Shown here: piece after piece, positions 1 through 8,816 of the stretch
Numbering within the stretch: the first letter of the stretch is position 1
How the letters are laid out: each line of letters starts with the position of its first letter
From: Gemmatimonadales bacterium
GTDB lineage: Bacteria > Gemmatimonadota > Gemmatimonadetes > Gemmatimonadales > GWC2-71-9
NCBI GenBank assembly: GCA_019637315.1
Contig: JAHBVU010000015.1
Location: 1 to 64,000, forward strand
Reading direction: 5' to 3'
DNA: 64,000 bases
Program-made: the position numbers and the translations under genes
Notes under the pieces: model-generated
Told to the model about the DNA's origin: nothing
The model's input: the letters and a program-made list of their open reading frames with translations, nothing else
The model's database searches: none

Positions 1-672
1 CGTGATGTTGAGCGGCACATGGCCGATCAGTGGCACGCCGGCTTCGCGGCTTGCCTCGGCGATCCGGCGCAACGCATCCCACCCGACCCAGTTGTGGACT
101 TTGAGAAAGTCGACGCCGTGCGCCAGCGTCTCGGCCAACTGGTCTTCGAGCGCCGAACCCGGGGTGAGGAAGCGTAGCCCGCTTCGACTTCCATCGAAGA
201 GCTGTCCGCTCTGGAAGAGGCGAGGCAGCGCGGGCTCAGTGGTCATCCAGGCGCGGATGTCCCGAAGCGCCGCCAACGAGTTGCCGGTATCGCGGGCCCG
301 CGTAACGCCATGGGCAAGCAGAGCTCGCAAGATCCATCGGGCGCGGACCGGCTCGTTCAGATGCACGTGCAGGTCTGAGAGGCCTGGGGTCAGCGTGAGA
401 CCGCGGGCATCGAGATGCTGCGCGCCAGCCCGTTCGGGGGCCGCCCCGCGACCCACGGCCGTAATCCGGTCTCCTTCGATCACGACCCAGCCATTGCGCC
501 ACGCCGGGGCCCCACTCCCGTCGATCACGGTGGCATTGCTGATGATCAGTGGGCCCTGCTGCGCAGCAAGTTGGGTGCAGAACCCAAGGAGCAACGTCAG
601 GAGGATTGCCGCCGATCGGTAGCCCCAACCATGAGCTGCGCGGATCGAACAGTCGGCCGGTGATGTTATCAT
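1..672 (-). CDS. Amidohydrolase family protein, N-terminal part (cut by window edge)
   Basis: Only the first 224 codons are present and the frame stays open through base 1. The ATG at 672 gives a hydrophobic export segment (ILLTLLLGFCTQLAAQ, about residues 19-34). It is followed by the beta-sandwich start of an amidohydrolase (LIISNATVIDGSG) and the metal-binding HxH of the TIM barrel in LSDLHVHLNEP. A lysine in VDFLKVHNW fits the bridging-lysine strand. This family (imidazolonepropionase/prolidase-like) hydrolyses C-N bonds with one or two metals; the substrate cannot be read. It is divergent from the alpha/beta hydrolase at 733. It resembles the amidohydrolases at 51222 and 54398. Confidence 0.85.
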   Translation of the reverse strand, partial: MITSPADCSIRAAHGWGYRSAAILLTLLLGFCTQLAAQQGPLIISNATVIDGSGAPAWRNGWVVIEGDRITAVGRGAAPERAGAQHLDARGLTLTPGLSDLHVHLNEPVRARWILRALLAHGVTRARDTGNSLAALRDIRAWMTTEPALPRLFQSGQLFDGSRSGLRFLTPGSALEDQLAETLAHGVDFLKVHNWVGWDALRRIAEASREAGVPLIGHVPLNIT

Positions 673-732
673 TAACGTAGTTTAGTTATAGTGAAGCCCG
701 GACGTCCAGTCCATGCCAAACAGGAGACCACG

Positions 733-1590
733 ATGGTCCGATCCGTTCCCATCTTCGCGCTGGCTTCGATCGTGGCCGCACCGGTCGCCGCTCAGACGCG
801 GGCCATCGAATGGATCCAGACCCGCTTCGTCGAGCAGGGTGAACCGGTTCGTCTCGAGGTTGTGATCTACCGACCAGCGGGGCCGGGTCCGTTTCCGACG
901 TTGGTTTTCAATCATGGATCAACCGGCAACGGTCGCGACACCACGCTCTTCCGGAACACCAGCGAGTACCCCTCGCTCGCCAACTACTTCAATCCGCGAG
1001 GTTGGATGGTGGTGGTGCCCCAGCGCCGGGGGCGGGGCCGCTCGGGCGGGCGCTACGGCGAAGGCGTTCGCTACGACGGCACGGGATACACCTGTGACGT
1101 GGGTCCGACGCTGGCGGGGTTCGAACGCGCCTTGGACGATCTCGATGAAGTGGTTCGCCACCTGGTGACCCGGCCTGACGTCGACACCACCCGGCTGCTG
1201 ATCGGCGGACAGTCTCGGGGCGGCATTCTTTCCGTGGGCTATGCGGGAACGCGACCGGGGCGCTTCCACGGTGTGATCAACTTCGTCGGCGGCTGGATGA
1301 GCGATCGATGCCCCGAGATCGAGGCGATCAACACGGCGACGTTCCGGCGGGGCGCGACTTCAGGCGTGCCGGTCCTGTGGCTCTATGGCGAGCAGGACCC
1401 CTACTACAGTCTCCCGCACAGCCGTCGCAACTTCGATGCGTTTGTCGCAGCCGGCGGCATTGGTACCTGGCGGGAGTTCGCTCCCCGGCCCGAGACCAAC
1501 GGCCATCAGATCCTCCGGACGCCGGAGCTCTGGGAGGCTGACGTGACTGCGTTGCTGGCCGATCTCGAGAAACGTCAACGGCGGAAGTGA
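733..1590 (+). CDS. Secreted alpha/beta hydrolase (dienelactone hydrolase-like)
   Basis: 285 residues from the ATG at 733, chosen because AGGAG lies at 722-726 and the product then begins with a clean signal peptide (about residues 1-21, ending VAAQ). The fold shows an HG oxyanion loop (VFNHGSTG, about 60), the nucleophile elbow GGQSRGG with Ser at about 161, an acid in LYGEQDPYY and a His in NGHQIL near the C terminus. It is therefore a likely serine esterase or peptidase acting outside the cytoplasm; the substrate is unknown. An in-frame ATG at 691 would add 14 unlikely residues. Confidence 0.85.
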   Translation: MVRSVPIFALASIVAAPVAAQTRAIEWIQTRFVEQGEPVRLEVVIYRPAGPGPFPTLVFNHGSTGNGRDTTLFRNTSEYPSLANYFNPRGWMVVVPQRRGRGRSGGRYGEGVRYDGTGYTCDVGPTLAGFERALDDLDEVVRHLVTRPDVDTTRLLIGGQSRGGILSVGYAGTRPGRFHGVINFVGGWMSDRCPEIEAINTATFRRGATSGVPVLWLYGEQDPYYSLPHSRRNFDAFVAAGGIGTWREFAPRPETNGHQILRTPELWEADVTALLADLEKRQRRK

Positions 1591-1719
1591 GGCAGAAGCG
1601 CTCACCAAGGAGCTTCCCAGGCCGGAGCATTCCGAGCCGGCGGCCTGGTATGCAGCCTCGCCCCATCGAGTAACTCGACCCATACAACCTCCTTGCCGGG
1701 GTTCTGATTGCCGGTGCGC

Positions 1720-2106
1720 TCAGCTGCCTGGCTGCTTCTGCTCCAAGCCGGTAAAGTCATCGCCCGGCAACCAGAAGAAGATCTCGTTGCCGTCTTCGTC
1801 CCGGAGCCGAAGCGTCGGTCTCCCCCATTCGACCCGGTCGGTCTGGATCCCGTGGGCAATGAAGTGCTGGCGCACTGGCTCGCCCTGGTCGTCCTCGAGC
1901 CCGACGAAGACGCGCCCGTGGCCTGCTCGTGCGCGAGTTTGATCGCCCGTCTGATTGAGGATGAGTTCGAAGCCGAGCAGGCTCACCTGGAAGACGCCAT
2001 CGTTGGAATCCCAGTCCAACGAAAAGCCCAGGCGCTCCGTATAGTATCGGCGCGATCGATCGGCGTCCGTAACGAAGAACACTGCCCTGGCGTACAAGTC
2101 AGCCAT
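1720..2106 (-). CDS. VOC (glyoxalase/bleomycin resistance) family protein
   Basis: About 128 residues from ATG 2106, preceded by GGAGG at normal spacing. The single VOC domain has the typical openings ARAVFFVTDADRSRRYYTE and ERLGFSLDW and ends with DEDGNEIFFWLPGDD. These proteins are small metal-dependent enzymes or drug-binding proteins; neither role can be chosen from sequence. There is no signal peptide, so it is cytoplasmic. An in-frame upstream start at 2148 has no ribosome site and adds a basic tail. Confidence 0.82.
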   Translation of the reverse strand: MADLYARAVFFVTDADRSRRYYTERLGFSLDWDSNDGVFQVSLLGFELILNQTGDQTRARAGHGRVFVGLEDDQGEPVRQHFIAHGIQTDRVEWGRPTLRLRDEDGNEIFFWLPGDDFTGLEQKQPGS

Positions 2107-2315
2107 CGGCGCCTCCGCCCGTTCAGGTCGAGGTCTGAGAGCATCCACAATCTACGCCTTGGCATTCGGTTGGAGCAATCGATCTGCTTGAACGTTTACA
2201 TTTTGCTGACACCCACACGTCACCAGCACTCTCAACGCGGTCTCACCGGACCGCGGTCATCGTGATTACCCGGGTCAGCGATCGCTGGCGCCTTTCAAGT
2301 AAGGAGATGGGGACA

Positions 2316-3737
2316 ATGATGCGTCGAACCCTTCAGACGTTCGGATGGTTGCTTCTTGCGCTGGGCTCGAGCGCTCAGCTTGGCGCACAGGGACGCTTCG
2401 ATCTCGAAAAAACCAAGACGATCGTCTCCGGTCTGGTCCAGAAGACGCTTGCGGAGAACGGGATTCCGTCGATGTCGATTGCGCTCGTCCGGGGCGACTC
2501 CATCGTCTGGGCTGCCGCGTTCGGCTACGCCAACGTCCGGACCAAGACACTCGCGACACCCGAGACGTACTACAGCACCGGGTCGTCGTTCAAGTCCGCC
2601 ACGGCCACCGCGATCATGCAGCTTGTGGATCAAGGCAAGATCCGTCTCGACGATCCGATCAACCGCTATCTCGGCGATCATCGGGTCATGGATCGGATCC
2701 AAAGCGAAAAGCAGGTGACGTTTACTCACATCCTCTCGCACTGGTCCGGTCTTCGGGCCGGTGCGGAGACCAAGCCGATCTGGGGTCGGACCCTGCCGAA
2801 GACGCTCGAGGCGATGACCTCATCGCTCTATTCGATCCGGGCTCCGGAAGCCCGTTACGAGTACAACAACTTTGCCTACGGGATGGCTGGCCTCCTGGTC
2901 GAGAAGATCTCAGGCGTCGAGTACGAGAAGTACATCGTCGAGAACATCCTCAAGCCGATCGGCGTCACGACGCCGCACCCGGTGTACCCTTCGCCTGAGA
3001 TGGTCGAGACCATGGCGCTGCCGTATAACGCGGGTGGCTCTCACGGTACGCCGCGTCCGGAGGTTCAGGTGCATTTCGACGTCTATCCGGCCGGCGACAT
3101 CTATCTCACCGCCTCCGACATGGCCCGATTTCTCGGCGCGCACATCAACGGCGGCGTCTTCAACGGCAAGCGGATCCTGTCGGCCGAGTCGATCAAGGCA
3201 ATGCATGAGCCGCGCTTCGGCAGCAACTATGGCTTTGGGTTTACGGTCACCAAGGACAGCGCAACCGGCAACACGCTGATTAACCATGGCGGAGCAATTC
3301 CCGGCCAACGCGCCTTCATGATCGGCGACGTCGATGCCAAGGTTGGCCTGTACTATATGACCAACTCGGACTTCCTCCCGGACAGCCCGACGCGCTACTC
3401 CGAGCTGGTCGAGGCGGCGTTGCGGTTGCTGCGCGGCCAGGACCCGCTGCCGCGAGCCGAGAAGAAGGAAATTGCGGTCGACGACCGGACCCTCAACCGC
3501 TACGTCGGTACGTACGAGCTGGAGAATGGAACGATCACGATCAGCCGGGTCGGCAGGGCGCTCGTCTTCCAGCAAGGCGAGAGCCTCGCTCGGCACGAGC
3601 TGCTCGCCGAGACGCCGACCCGGTTTTTCCGGCGCAACAGCAACGCCGTCGTCACCTTCGAAGGCGACGGCGGCGCAGTCGATCGCCTCGTCCTGGAGAC
3701 CGGTAACCAGCGGCGTACGGCGATTCGGCGCAGGTAG
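2316..3737 (+). CDS. Secreted S12-family serine hydrolase (beta-lactamase/DD-peptidase fold) with DUF3471-like tail
   Basis: 473 residues from the ATG pair at 2316/2319; AAGGAG lies at 2300-2305. Signal peptide about residues 1-25 (FGWLLLALGSSAQLGAQ). Catalytic motifs are visible: SxxK at S90-S-F-K93, YxN at Y183-N-N185 (EYNNFAYG) and an HGG in place of KTG (LINHGGAIPGQ). The last 80 residues (LNRYVGTYELENGT onward) form the small beta domain often attached to these hydrolases. Family activities include D-amino-acid peptide, ester and beta-lactam hydrolysis; the true substrate is unknown. First of six such genes in the window. Confidence 0.88.
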   Translation: MMRRTLQTFGWLLLALGSSAQLGAQGRFDLEKTKTIVSGLVQKTLAENGIPSMSIALVRGDSIVWAAAFGYANVRTKTLATPETYYSTGSSFKSATATAIMQLVDQGKIRLDDPINRYLGDHRVMDRIQSEKQVTFTHILSHWSGLRAGAETKPIWGRTLPKTLEAMTSSLYSIRAPEARYEYNNFAYGMAGLLVEKISGVEYEKYIVENILKPIGVTTPHPVYPSPEMVETMALPYNAGGSHGTPRPEVQVHFDVYPAGDIYLTASDMARFLGAHINGGVFNGKRILSAESIKAMHEPRFGSNYGFGFTVTKDSATGNTLINHGGAIPGQRAFMIGDVDAKVGLYYMTNSDFLPDSPTRYSELVEAALRLLRGQDPLPRAEKKEIAVDDRTLNRYVGTYELENGTITISRVGRALVFQQGESLARHELLAETPTRFFRRNSNAVVTFEGDGGAVDRLVLETGNQRRTAIRRR

Positions 3738-3753
3738 CCCCGGTCGCCCCTCG

Positions 3754-4911
3754 TCAGATCCAGATCTGTCCGAGGACCCGCTGAAAGTTTGCGCCCAGAA
3801 TGCCGAGGATCTGACCGTTCGTGTAGCCACGGCGGATCAGACCCTCGGTGACGTCGAACATCCGCTTCGGGTGGGCGATCTCGTCGATGTCGAGTTTCTC
3901 GCGAAATCGGTAGCTCGAGTCGTAGCTTGCCTTGGTCGCAGCCTGCTCAGCTGGCGAGAGGTCGTCATAGCCGTCGAGGTCGATGTCGCTGCCGATACCG
4001 ACATGCTCCACCCCGATCATCCTGGCGATGTAGTCGATGTGGTCGAGGAAGTGCTCGATCGTCGTCGGCTCGCGGTCGGTCACGAAGTTGCGAACACCGG
4101 TCACGCCGAAAACGCTGCCGGCCTTGCCCACTGCGCGGATCACCTCGTCCGGTTTGCAGCGCGGGTGCCCCGCCGCAAGGTTCCGCACGTTCGAGTGGGT
4201 AACCAGGACAGGCTTGGTGGACACCTCGAACGCATCGAGCGTTGTCCGGTCGCCGCAGTGGGAGGTGTCGATGGCCATGCCGACCTTGTTCATCCGGGCG
4301 ACGAGCTGGACCCCGAGCTCGCTGAGCCCAGGATCTCCACGGTCGGTCGCGCCGCTGCCGAACCAGGTGAGCGTGTTGTAGGTGAGCTGTGAGACCCTTT
4401 GCCCGTAACCGTAGAACTCGTCGACCGTCGCCAGCAGATCGCGGGGATCGAGACCCGGCTTGATGAAATGGTCCGAGTTCTGCGCGCCGAGCAGGATGCC
4501 GGTCTTGCCGGTTGCCTTGACGCGAGCGAGGTCGCCGGCGCTGTCGATCCGCAGAAACAGGTCCTCCCGCCCCGCAATCAAGGCGTTGTGACTCAGGAAG
4601 TACTTGAGCGCGTCGAGATACGCGTCCGGACCGCCCCAGCCTACGGCGGTATGGAAGACCGAGATGCCCGACGCCCGATACCGGGCGGCAACCTCGGCTG
4701 AAAGGGATTCTGGCTGCCTGGCCCACGCCGCCCAGGTCGATCGCCGGATGGTGAGCGGACTCAGCATGTCGATCACCAGGGCCTGTCGCATCAGGTCGAG
4801 GCAACGGACGGAGTAGCTCTGCCCTCCGAATCGGGTGAACCTGCCCCGGAGAATCCAAGGCCCAGCGGTTGAGGCGCCAACCGCACAGAGAAACGCGCGC
4901 CTGGTGGTCAT
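3754..4911 (-). CDS. Peptidase M19 (renal dipeptidase)-like protein with incomplete metal site
   Basis: 385 residues; the N terminus TTRRAFLCAVGAS looks like a Tat export signal. The M19 barrel is recognisable from DTSHCGDRT (H218), LVTHSNVR (H239) and HVGIGSDIDLDGY (D309). However, the usual DGHxD near residue 48 reads IDMLSPL, and the bridging Glu strand reads LLGAQNS (Q144). M19 enzymes cleave dipeptides, including those with a C-terminal D-residue, using two zincs. This member lacks most ligands of one site, so activity is uncertain. It overlaps the upstream TetR gene by 4 bases (4908-4911), so the two are translationally coupled. Confidence 0.85.
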   Translation of the reverse strand: MTTRRAFLCAVGASTAGPWILRGRFTRFGGQSYSVRCLDLMRQALVIDMLSPLTIRRSTWAAWARQPESLSAEVAARYRASGISVFHTAVGWGGPDAYLDALKYFLSHNALIAGREDLFLRIDSAGDLARVKATGKTGILLGAQNSDHFIKPGLDPRDLLATVDEFYGYGQRVSQLTYNTLTWFGSGATDRGDPGLSELGVQLVARMNKVGMAIDTSHCGDRTTLDAFEVSTKPVLVTHSNVRNLAAGHPRCKPDEVIRAVGKAGSVFGVTGVRNFVTDREPTTIEHFLDHIDYIARMIGVEHVGIGSDIDLDGYDDLSPAEQAATKASYDSSYRFREKLDIDEIAHPKRMFDVTEGLIRRGYTNGQILGILGANFQRVLGQIWI

Positions 4912-5549
4912 CGAGCCCTCCCACGTCGTGGTCCTGCTGGTGCAACCATGCGTAGCGCGAGCGTTGCGTAGAGACCAGCAACGCGTTCGACCTGAGGCTT
5001 GCCGCGCAGTGTGAACCAGGCCGGGGTGAACTCGCCGAGCGCAATGATTCCCATAGCGGTGACCATTCGGTCCTCGATGTGGAACTCCCCCGTCGCGAGA
5101 CCGCGCTCCAGGATGGCGTCGAGTCGTCCGCGGAACCGTTGTCGCAGCGCGGTAATTCTTGCCTGCTGGCTCCGCGAGAGGGCCGCGTACATCGTGCTCG
5201 TCCCGAGGAACATCGCGTTGTAGACCCGCGCCCCGGCCACACCCTCGAGCTGAAATCGGGTATGCTCCCGCACGAATGCCGTCAGCTCCTCGGTGGCCGT
5301 TGCCGCGGTGAGGCTCTCGATTCGGCTCACGATCCGAGCCAGGTTCGATTCGATCACCTCGAAAAGGAGATCCTGTTTCGAGTCATAGTAGTAGTAGAGG
5401 GCAGGGGCGGTCATTCCGATGCTGGCCGCCACGTCCTGCATCGTGGCGGCTTCATAGCCGCGCTCGGCAAAGAGCGCGACCGCCGCATCGAGAATCCGGG
5501 CCACGACGGTTTCGCGCGGCGGGCGGCGAAGGGTAACGGCGCGGGGCAT
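4908..5549 (-). CDS. TetR family transcriptional regulator
   Basis: 213 residues from ATG 5549 (MPRAVTLRRPPRE). An in-frame ATG at 5585 would place the start inside the palindromic operator and lacks a ribosome site. The N-terminal helix-turn-helix is classic TetR: ILDAAVALFAERGYEAATM, then IGMTAPALYYYYDSKQDL. The C-terminal helical domain would bind an unknown ligand. It is the first gene of a pair with the M19-like gene and is divergent from the serine hydrolase at 5632. The shared palindrome at 5573-5612 suggests it represses both directions. Confidence 0.92.
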   Translation of the reverse strand: MPRAVTLRRPPRETVVARILDAAVALFAERGYEAATMQDVAASIGMTAPALYYYYDSKQDLLFEVIESNLARIVSRIESLTAATATEELTAFVREHTRFQLEGVAGARVYNAMFLGTSTMYAALSRSQQARITALRQRFRGRLDAILERGLATGEFHIEDRMVTAMGIIALGEFTPAWFTLRGKPQVERVAGLYATLALRMVAPAGPRRGRAR

Positions 5550-5572
5550 GGGCTCGCTTGACAGGGAGTAAT

Positions 5573-5612
5573 GTTGAACCTTCATTCAATGATAAGTGAA
5601 TGACTATTCAAC
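5573..5612. promoter_or_regulatory. Nested palindrome, probable TetR operator
   Basis: Two nested inverted repeats share one centre at 5592.5: outer arms GTTGAA (5573-5578) and TTCAAC (5607-5612), inner arms TCATTCA (5582-5588) and TGAATGA (5597-5603), all perfect. It sits between the TetR start (5549) and the divergent hydrolase start (5632), about 20-25 bases from each. Position and symmetry fit a TetR dimer site that controls both promoters. Binding itself is inference. Confidence 0.7.
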
Positions 5613-5631
5613 GGCAATTCGCGAGACTTAC

Positions 5632-7146
5632 ATGCGCCTTCGTTCGCTGGCGGCCCTTGGCCTGACATTGCTCTTCGGGTCCGGTACCACGTTTGCCCAG
5701 GGGGCAGGGCGGGAGCGGGCGCCGTTTGCCGGGTTCGATCAGTATGCTGCGTCCACGATGCGGACGTGGCAGGTGCCGGGGATGGCGGTCGCCGTCGTGC
5801 GGGGAGACTCGATCGTGTTGGCGAAGGGATACGGCGTCCGCACGCTTGGCGGGACCGATTCGGTCGGGGTCAGGACGCTCTTTGCCATCGGCTCGACCAC
5901 CAAGGCCATGACCGGAGCCGCGCTGGCGATGCTGGCGGATGACGGCGTGCTCCGATTCGGGCAGCGGGTGACAGACTACCTGCCTGAGTTTCGGGTCGCC
6001 GATCCCTGGGTCACCCGCGAGCTCACCGTAGCCGACCTGCTGCTCCATCGCAGCGGTGTCGCGCGGGCCGACGGATTGTTCTACGGCACGACGCGGTCGC
6101 GAGACGAACTGGTCCGAGCCCTCGGGAACGTGCCGATGGCTCGAAGTTTCCGAAGCGAGTTCGAGTACCATAACCTGATGTACGTTGTGGCGGGCGAGGT
6201 CATCGCGAGGGTCTCCGGCACGTCCTACGATGACTTCCTGCGTCGCAGGCTGCTCGACCCGTTAGGCATGCGGGAGGCCACCCTGTCTGTCCGAGACCTC
6301 GTGGGTCGCCCGGATGTGGCCACGCCACACGCCGTCGTCGAGGGCGCCGTGCGGCCGGTACCGTGGCGAAACCTGGACGCGCCGGCCGCGTCCGGCGGGC
6401 TCAACGCCAATGTGATCGAGATGGCCTCATGGCTGCGGCTCTGGGTCAAAGGTGGCGTGGTGAATGGCCGCCGCCTTCTCAGCGAGGCCCGGGTGGCTGA
6501 GGCGTCCAGCCCGCACATCCTGATTCAGGACCCCGCCTTCGTGGCCCGGCTGATGGCGCAGGAATACCTCGGGTACGGCTACGGATGGTTCGTGACGATG
6601 CATCGTGGCCGGCGCTGGGTCACCCACGGGGGGCACATCGACGGAATGGCGGCGCTCGTGAGTTTCATGCCATCCGAGCGTCTCGGTGTCGTCATCCTGA
6701 CGAACATGAATCAGGTGGACATCGGGGTGCCCCTGACCCGCTATCTGCTCGATCAGGCGCTCGGCCAGGCACCTCACGACTATTCCGCCGAGTACCGCGC
6801 TGCGGAGCTGGCATTCGAAGCCGGGTCGCGGAGCAATCCCGGTGTCTCCCGCGTCGAGGGCACTCGGCCCAGCCTGCCGGAGTCGGCCTACGCCGGCACC
6901 TATCGCAATCCGATCTTCGGCAGCATCGTCATTGCCGCCAGTCAGGCGGGTGGACTGACCCTCCAGGCAGAACAGGGGCCAACCATTCGCGGCCCACTCG
7001 AGCACTGGCAGTTCAACACGTTCACTGCGAAGCTGGAGGACATCATCTTCGGCCGGCCGCGCGTCAATTTTCAGCTCGGCGCCGATGGCAGGCCTCGATC
7101 GTTGACCTTCTCTCTGGTCGGCGACAGCGAGTGGATCCGGCAATGA
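5632..7146 (+). CDS. Secreted S12-family serine hydrolase
   Basis: 504 residues from ATG 5632, which begins a clean signal peptide (MRLRSLAALGLTLLFG, cut near FAQ23); an in-frame start at 5596 would lie in the operator. Motifs: SxxK at S88-T-T-K91 (AIGSTTKAM), YxN at Y179-H-N181 (FEYHNLMYV), HGG in VTHGGHIDGM. The C-terminal ~110 residues form a beta domain (YAGTYRNPIFGSIVI). It is divergent from the TetR/M19-like pair and probably under the same repressor. That grouping suggests the hydrolase and the M19-like protein act on related peptides (inference). Confidence 0.88.
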   Translation: MRLRSLAALGLTLLFGSGTTFAQGAGRERAPFAGFDQYAASTMRTWQVPGMAVAVVRGDSIVLAKGYGVRTLGGTDSVGVRTLFAIGSTTKAMTGAALAMLADDGVLRFGQRVTDYLPEFRVADPWVTRELTVADLLLHRSGVARADGLFYGTTRSRDELVRALGNVPMARSFRSEFEYHNLMYVVAGEVIARVSGTSYDDFLRRRLLDPLGMREATLSVRDLVGRPDVATPHAVVEGAVRPVPWRNLDAPAASGGLNANVIEMASWLRLWVKGGVVNGRRLLSEARVAEASSPHILIQDPAFVARLMAQEYLGYGYGWFVTMHRGRRWVTHGGHIDGMAALVSFMPSERLGVVILTNMNQVDIGVPLTRYLLDQALGQAPHDYSAEYRAAELAFEAGSRSNPGVSRVEGTRPSLPESAYAGTYRNPIFGSIVIAASQAGGLTLQAEQGPTIRGPLEHWQFNTFTAKLEDIIFGRPRVNFQLGADGRPRSLTFSLVGDSEWIRQ

Positions 7147-7185
7147 GCCGCGATCGGGCAGGCATGATCCGGCCTGCCCGCCGCG

Positions 7186-8667
7186 TCACGCGCCGAAGAC
7201 GAGCTCGACCAGGAGGTAGCCCAGCGTCGACAGCAGCCCGACGAACAGGATGTTGAGGGCCAGCCCCGCTCGCGCCATCTGCGGTATGGTGAGCTGGCCG
7301 CTGCCGTAGACCACCGCGTTCGGCGGCGTCGCAATCGGCAGCATGAAGGCGCAGCTGGCGGCCACCGCCACCGGCACCATCAGCACGAGCGGATTCAGGC
7401 CCATCCCGGTCGCCATCGAGGCGGCAATCGGCAGAAACGCGGCCGCGGTGGCCGTATTGCTGGCCAGCTCGGTCAGGATGATGATCGCGAGGCTCAGCAA
7501 GGCAACGACGACGGGGGCGGGCAGCGCGTCGAGACCGGACAGCGCCTGCCCGATCCACTCGGCCAGGCCGCTCCGGCTGATGGCCGCTGCCAGCGAGAGC
7601 CCGCCTCCGAAGAGCAGCAGCACGTGCCACGGCAGCCGCCGGGCCCAGTCCCAGTCAAGCGCGAAGACGCCGCGCCGGGCGTCGACCGGAATCACGAACA
7701 GCAGCACTGCCGCGGTAATGGCAATGCCGGCGTCCGACAGACCCGGAATCCAGGCCGATAGCAGCGGTCGAGTGATCCAGGCAATCGCGGTGACCCCAAA
7801 GACGCAGGCGACGATCAGCTCGCCCCGGGTCAGCGGGCCCATGGCCCGGAGATCCGCTTCGATCGGCTCGCGACCATCCAGCAGGGCGCCGTCGGCGTGG
7901 ACGGGGTAGAGCCATCGAGTCAGCAGCAGCCAGGCGAGCGGCAGGCCGACCACGACCAGCGGTACCCCCAGCATCATCCAGGCGCCGAAGCCGACCTCGA
8001 TGCCGTAGCGCTCTGCTGCGAAGCCGGCGAGGAGCGCGTTCGGCGGACTGCCGATCAAGGTGCCGAGCCCGCCGATGCTGCAGGCATAGGCAATGCCCAG
8101 CAAGAGCGCCACGCCGAAGTTCGAACTCGCCGGGGGAGCGCCGTCGAGCGCGGTGTCGCCCTGGACCCGCTGGATTACCGAGAGCCCGATCGGCAGCATC
8201 ATCACGGCGGTGGCGGTGTTGCTGACCCACATGCTGAGAATGGCGGCGGCCGCCATGAAGCCGGCAATCAGCGGACCGGGCCGAGTGCCGGTTTGCCGAA
8301 TCACGAGCAGGGCCAGCCGCCGGTGGAGCTGCCAGCGCTGCATGGCCTGAGCAATCAGGAAGCCGCCCAGGAAGAGGAACACGATCGGGTTGGCATACGG
8401 CGCGGCCGCGCCTTCGAGGTCTGCAACGCCGAGTGCGGGCAGCAGCACCAGTGGCAGGAGGGCCGTAGCCGGGATGGGAATGGCCTCGGTGACCCACCAG
8501 AGCACCATGAACGCGGCTACCGCCGCGACTCGCCAGGCCTCGGGGCTCAGCCCCGCGGGTTCGGGCAGGGCCAGGATCGCGACAAAGGCGGCGGGGCCGA
8601 GTGCCAGCCGTATCCAGGTCCAGCGTGGCCCGCCGCCGGTCACTGCGGGGCTGCGCGTCCCTTCCAT
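7186..8667 (-). CDS. SLC13/DASS-family sodium- or proton-coupled anion permease
   Basis: 493 residues with about 11-12 hydrophobic segments. Both DASS signature SNT motifs are present: WVSNTATAVMMLPIG (N150-T151) and ELASNTATAAAFLPIA in the second half, matching the two inverted repeats that bind the carboxylate and cation. Family members import dicarboxylates, citrate or sulfate; which one cannot be read here. It is a single gene, convergent with the serine hydrolase at 5632 and divergent from the PerM-like gene at 8817. Confidence 0.92.
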   Translation of the reverse strand: MEGTRSPAVTGGGPRWTWIRLALGPAAFVAILALPEPAGLSPEAWRVAAVAAFMVLWWVTEAIPIPATALLPLVLLPALGVADLEGAAAPYANPIVFLFLGGFLIAQAMQRWQLHRRLALLVIRQTGTRPGPLIAGFMAAAAILSMWVSNTATAVMMLPIGLSVIQRVQGDTALDGAPPASSNFGVALLLGIAYACSIGGLGTLIGSPPNALLAGFAAERYGIEVGFGAWMMLGVPLVVVGLPLAWLLLTRWLYPVHADGALLDGREPIEADLRAMGPLTRGELIVACVFGVTAIAWITRPLLSAWIPGLSDAGIAITAAVLLFVIPVDARRGVFALDWDWARRLPWHVLLLFGGGLSLAAAISRSGLAEWIGQALSGLDALPAPVVVALLSLAIIILTELASNTATAAAFLPIAASMATGMGLNPLVLMVPVAVAASCAFMLPIATPPNAVVYGSGQLTIPQMARAGLALNILFVGLLSTLGYLLVELVFGA

Positions 8668-8816
8668 TCACCACCTCGAGTCAGCAGTCGGTGCGGCCGG
8701 GTGCACGCCGCGAGGTCCCATGCCGCGAACCGGCGTACCAAGGTTGGCCCCGGGGCGCCGTAAGTCAACGTAAACAGACCACTTGTGGCGAAACGGCGCT
8801 GAGACAATACTCCGGC

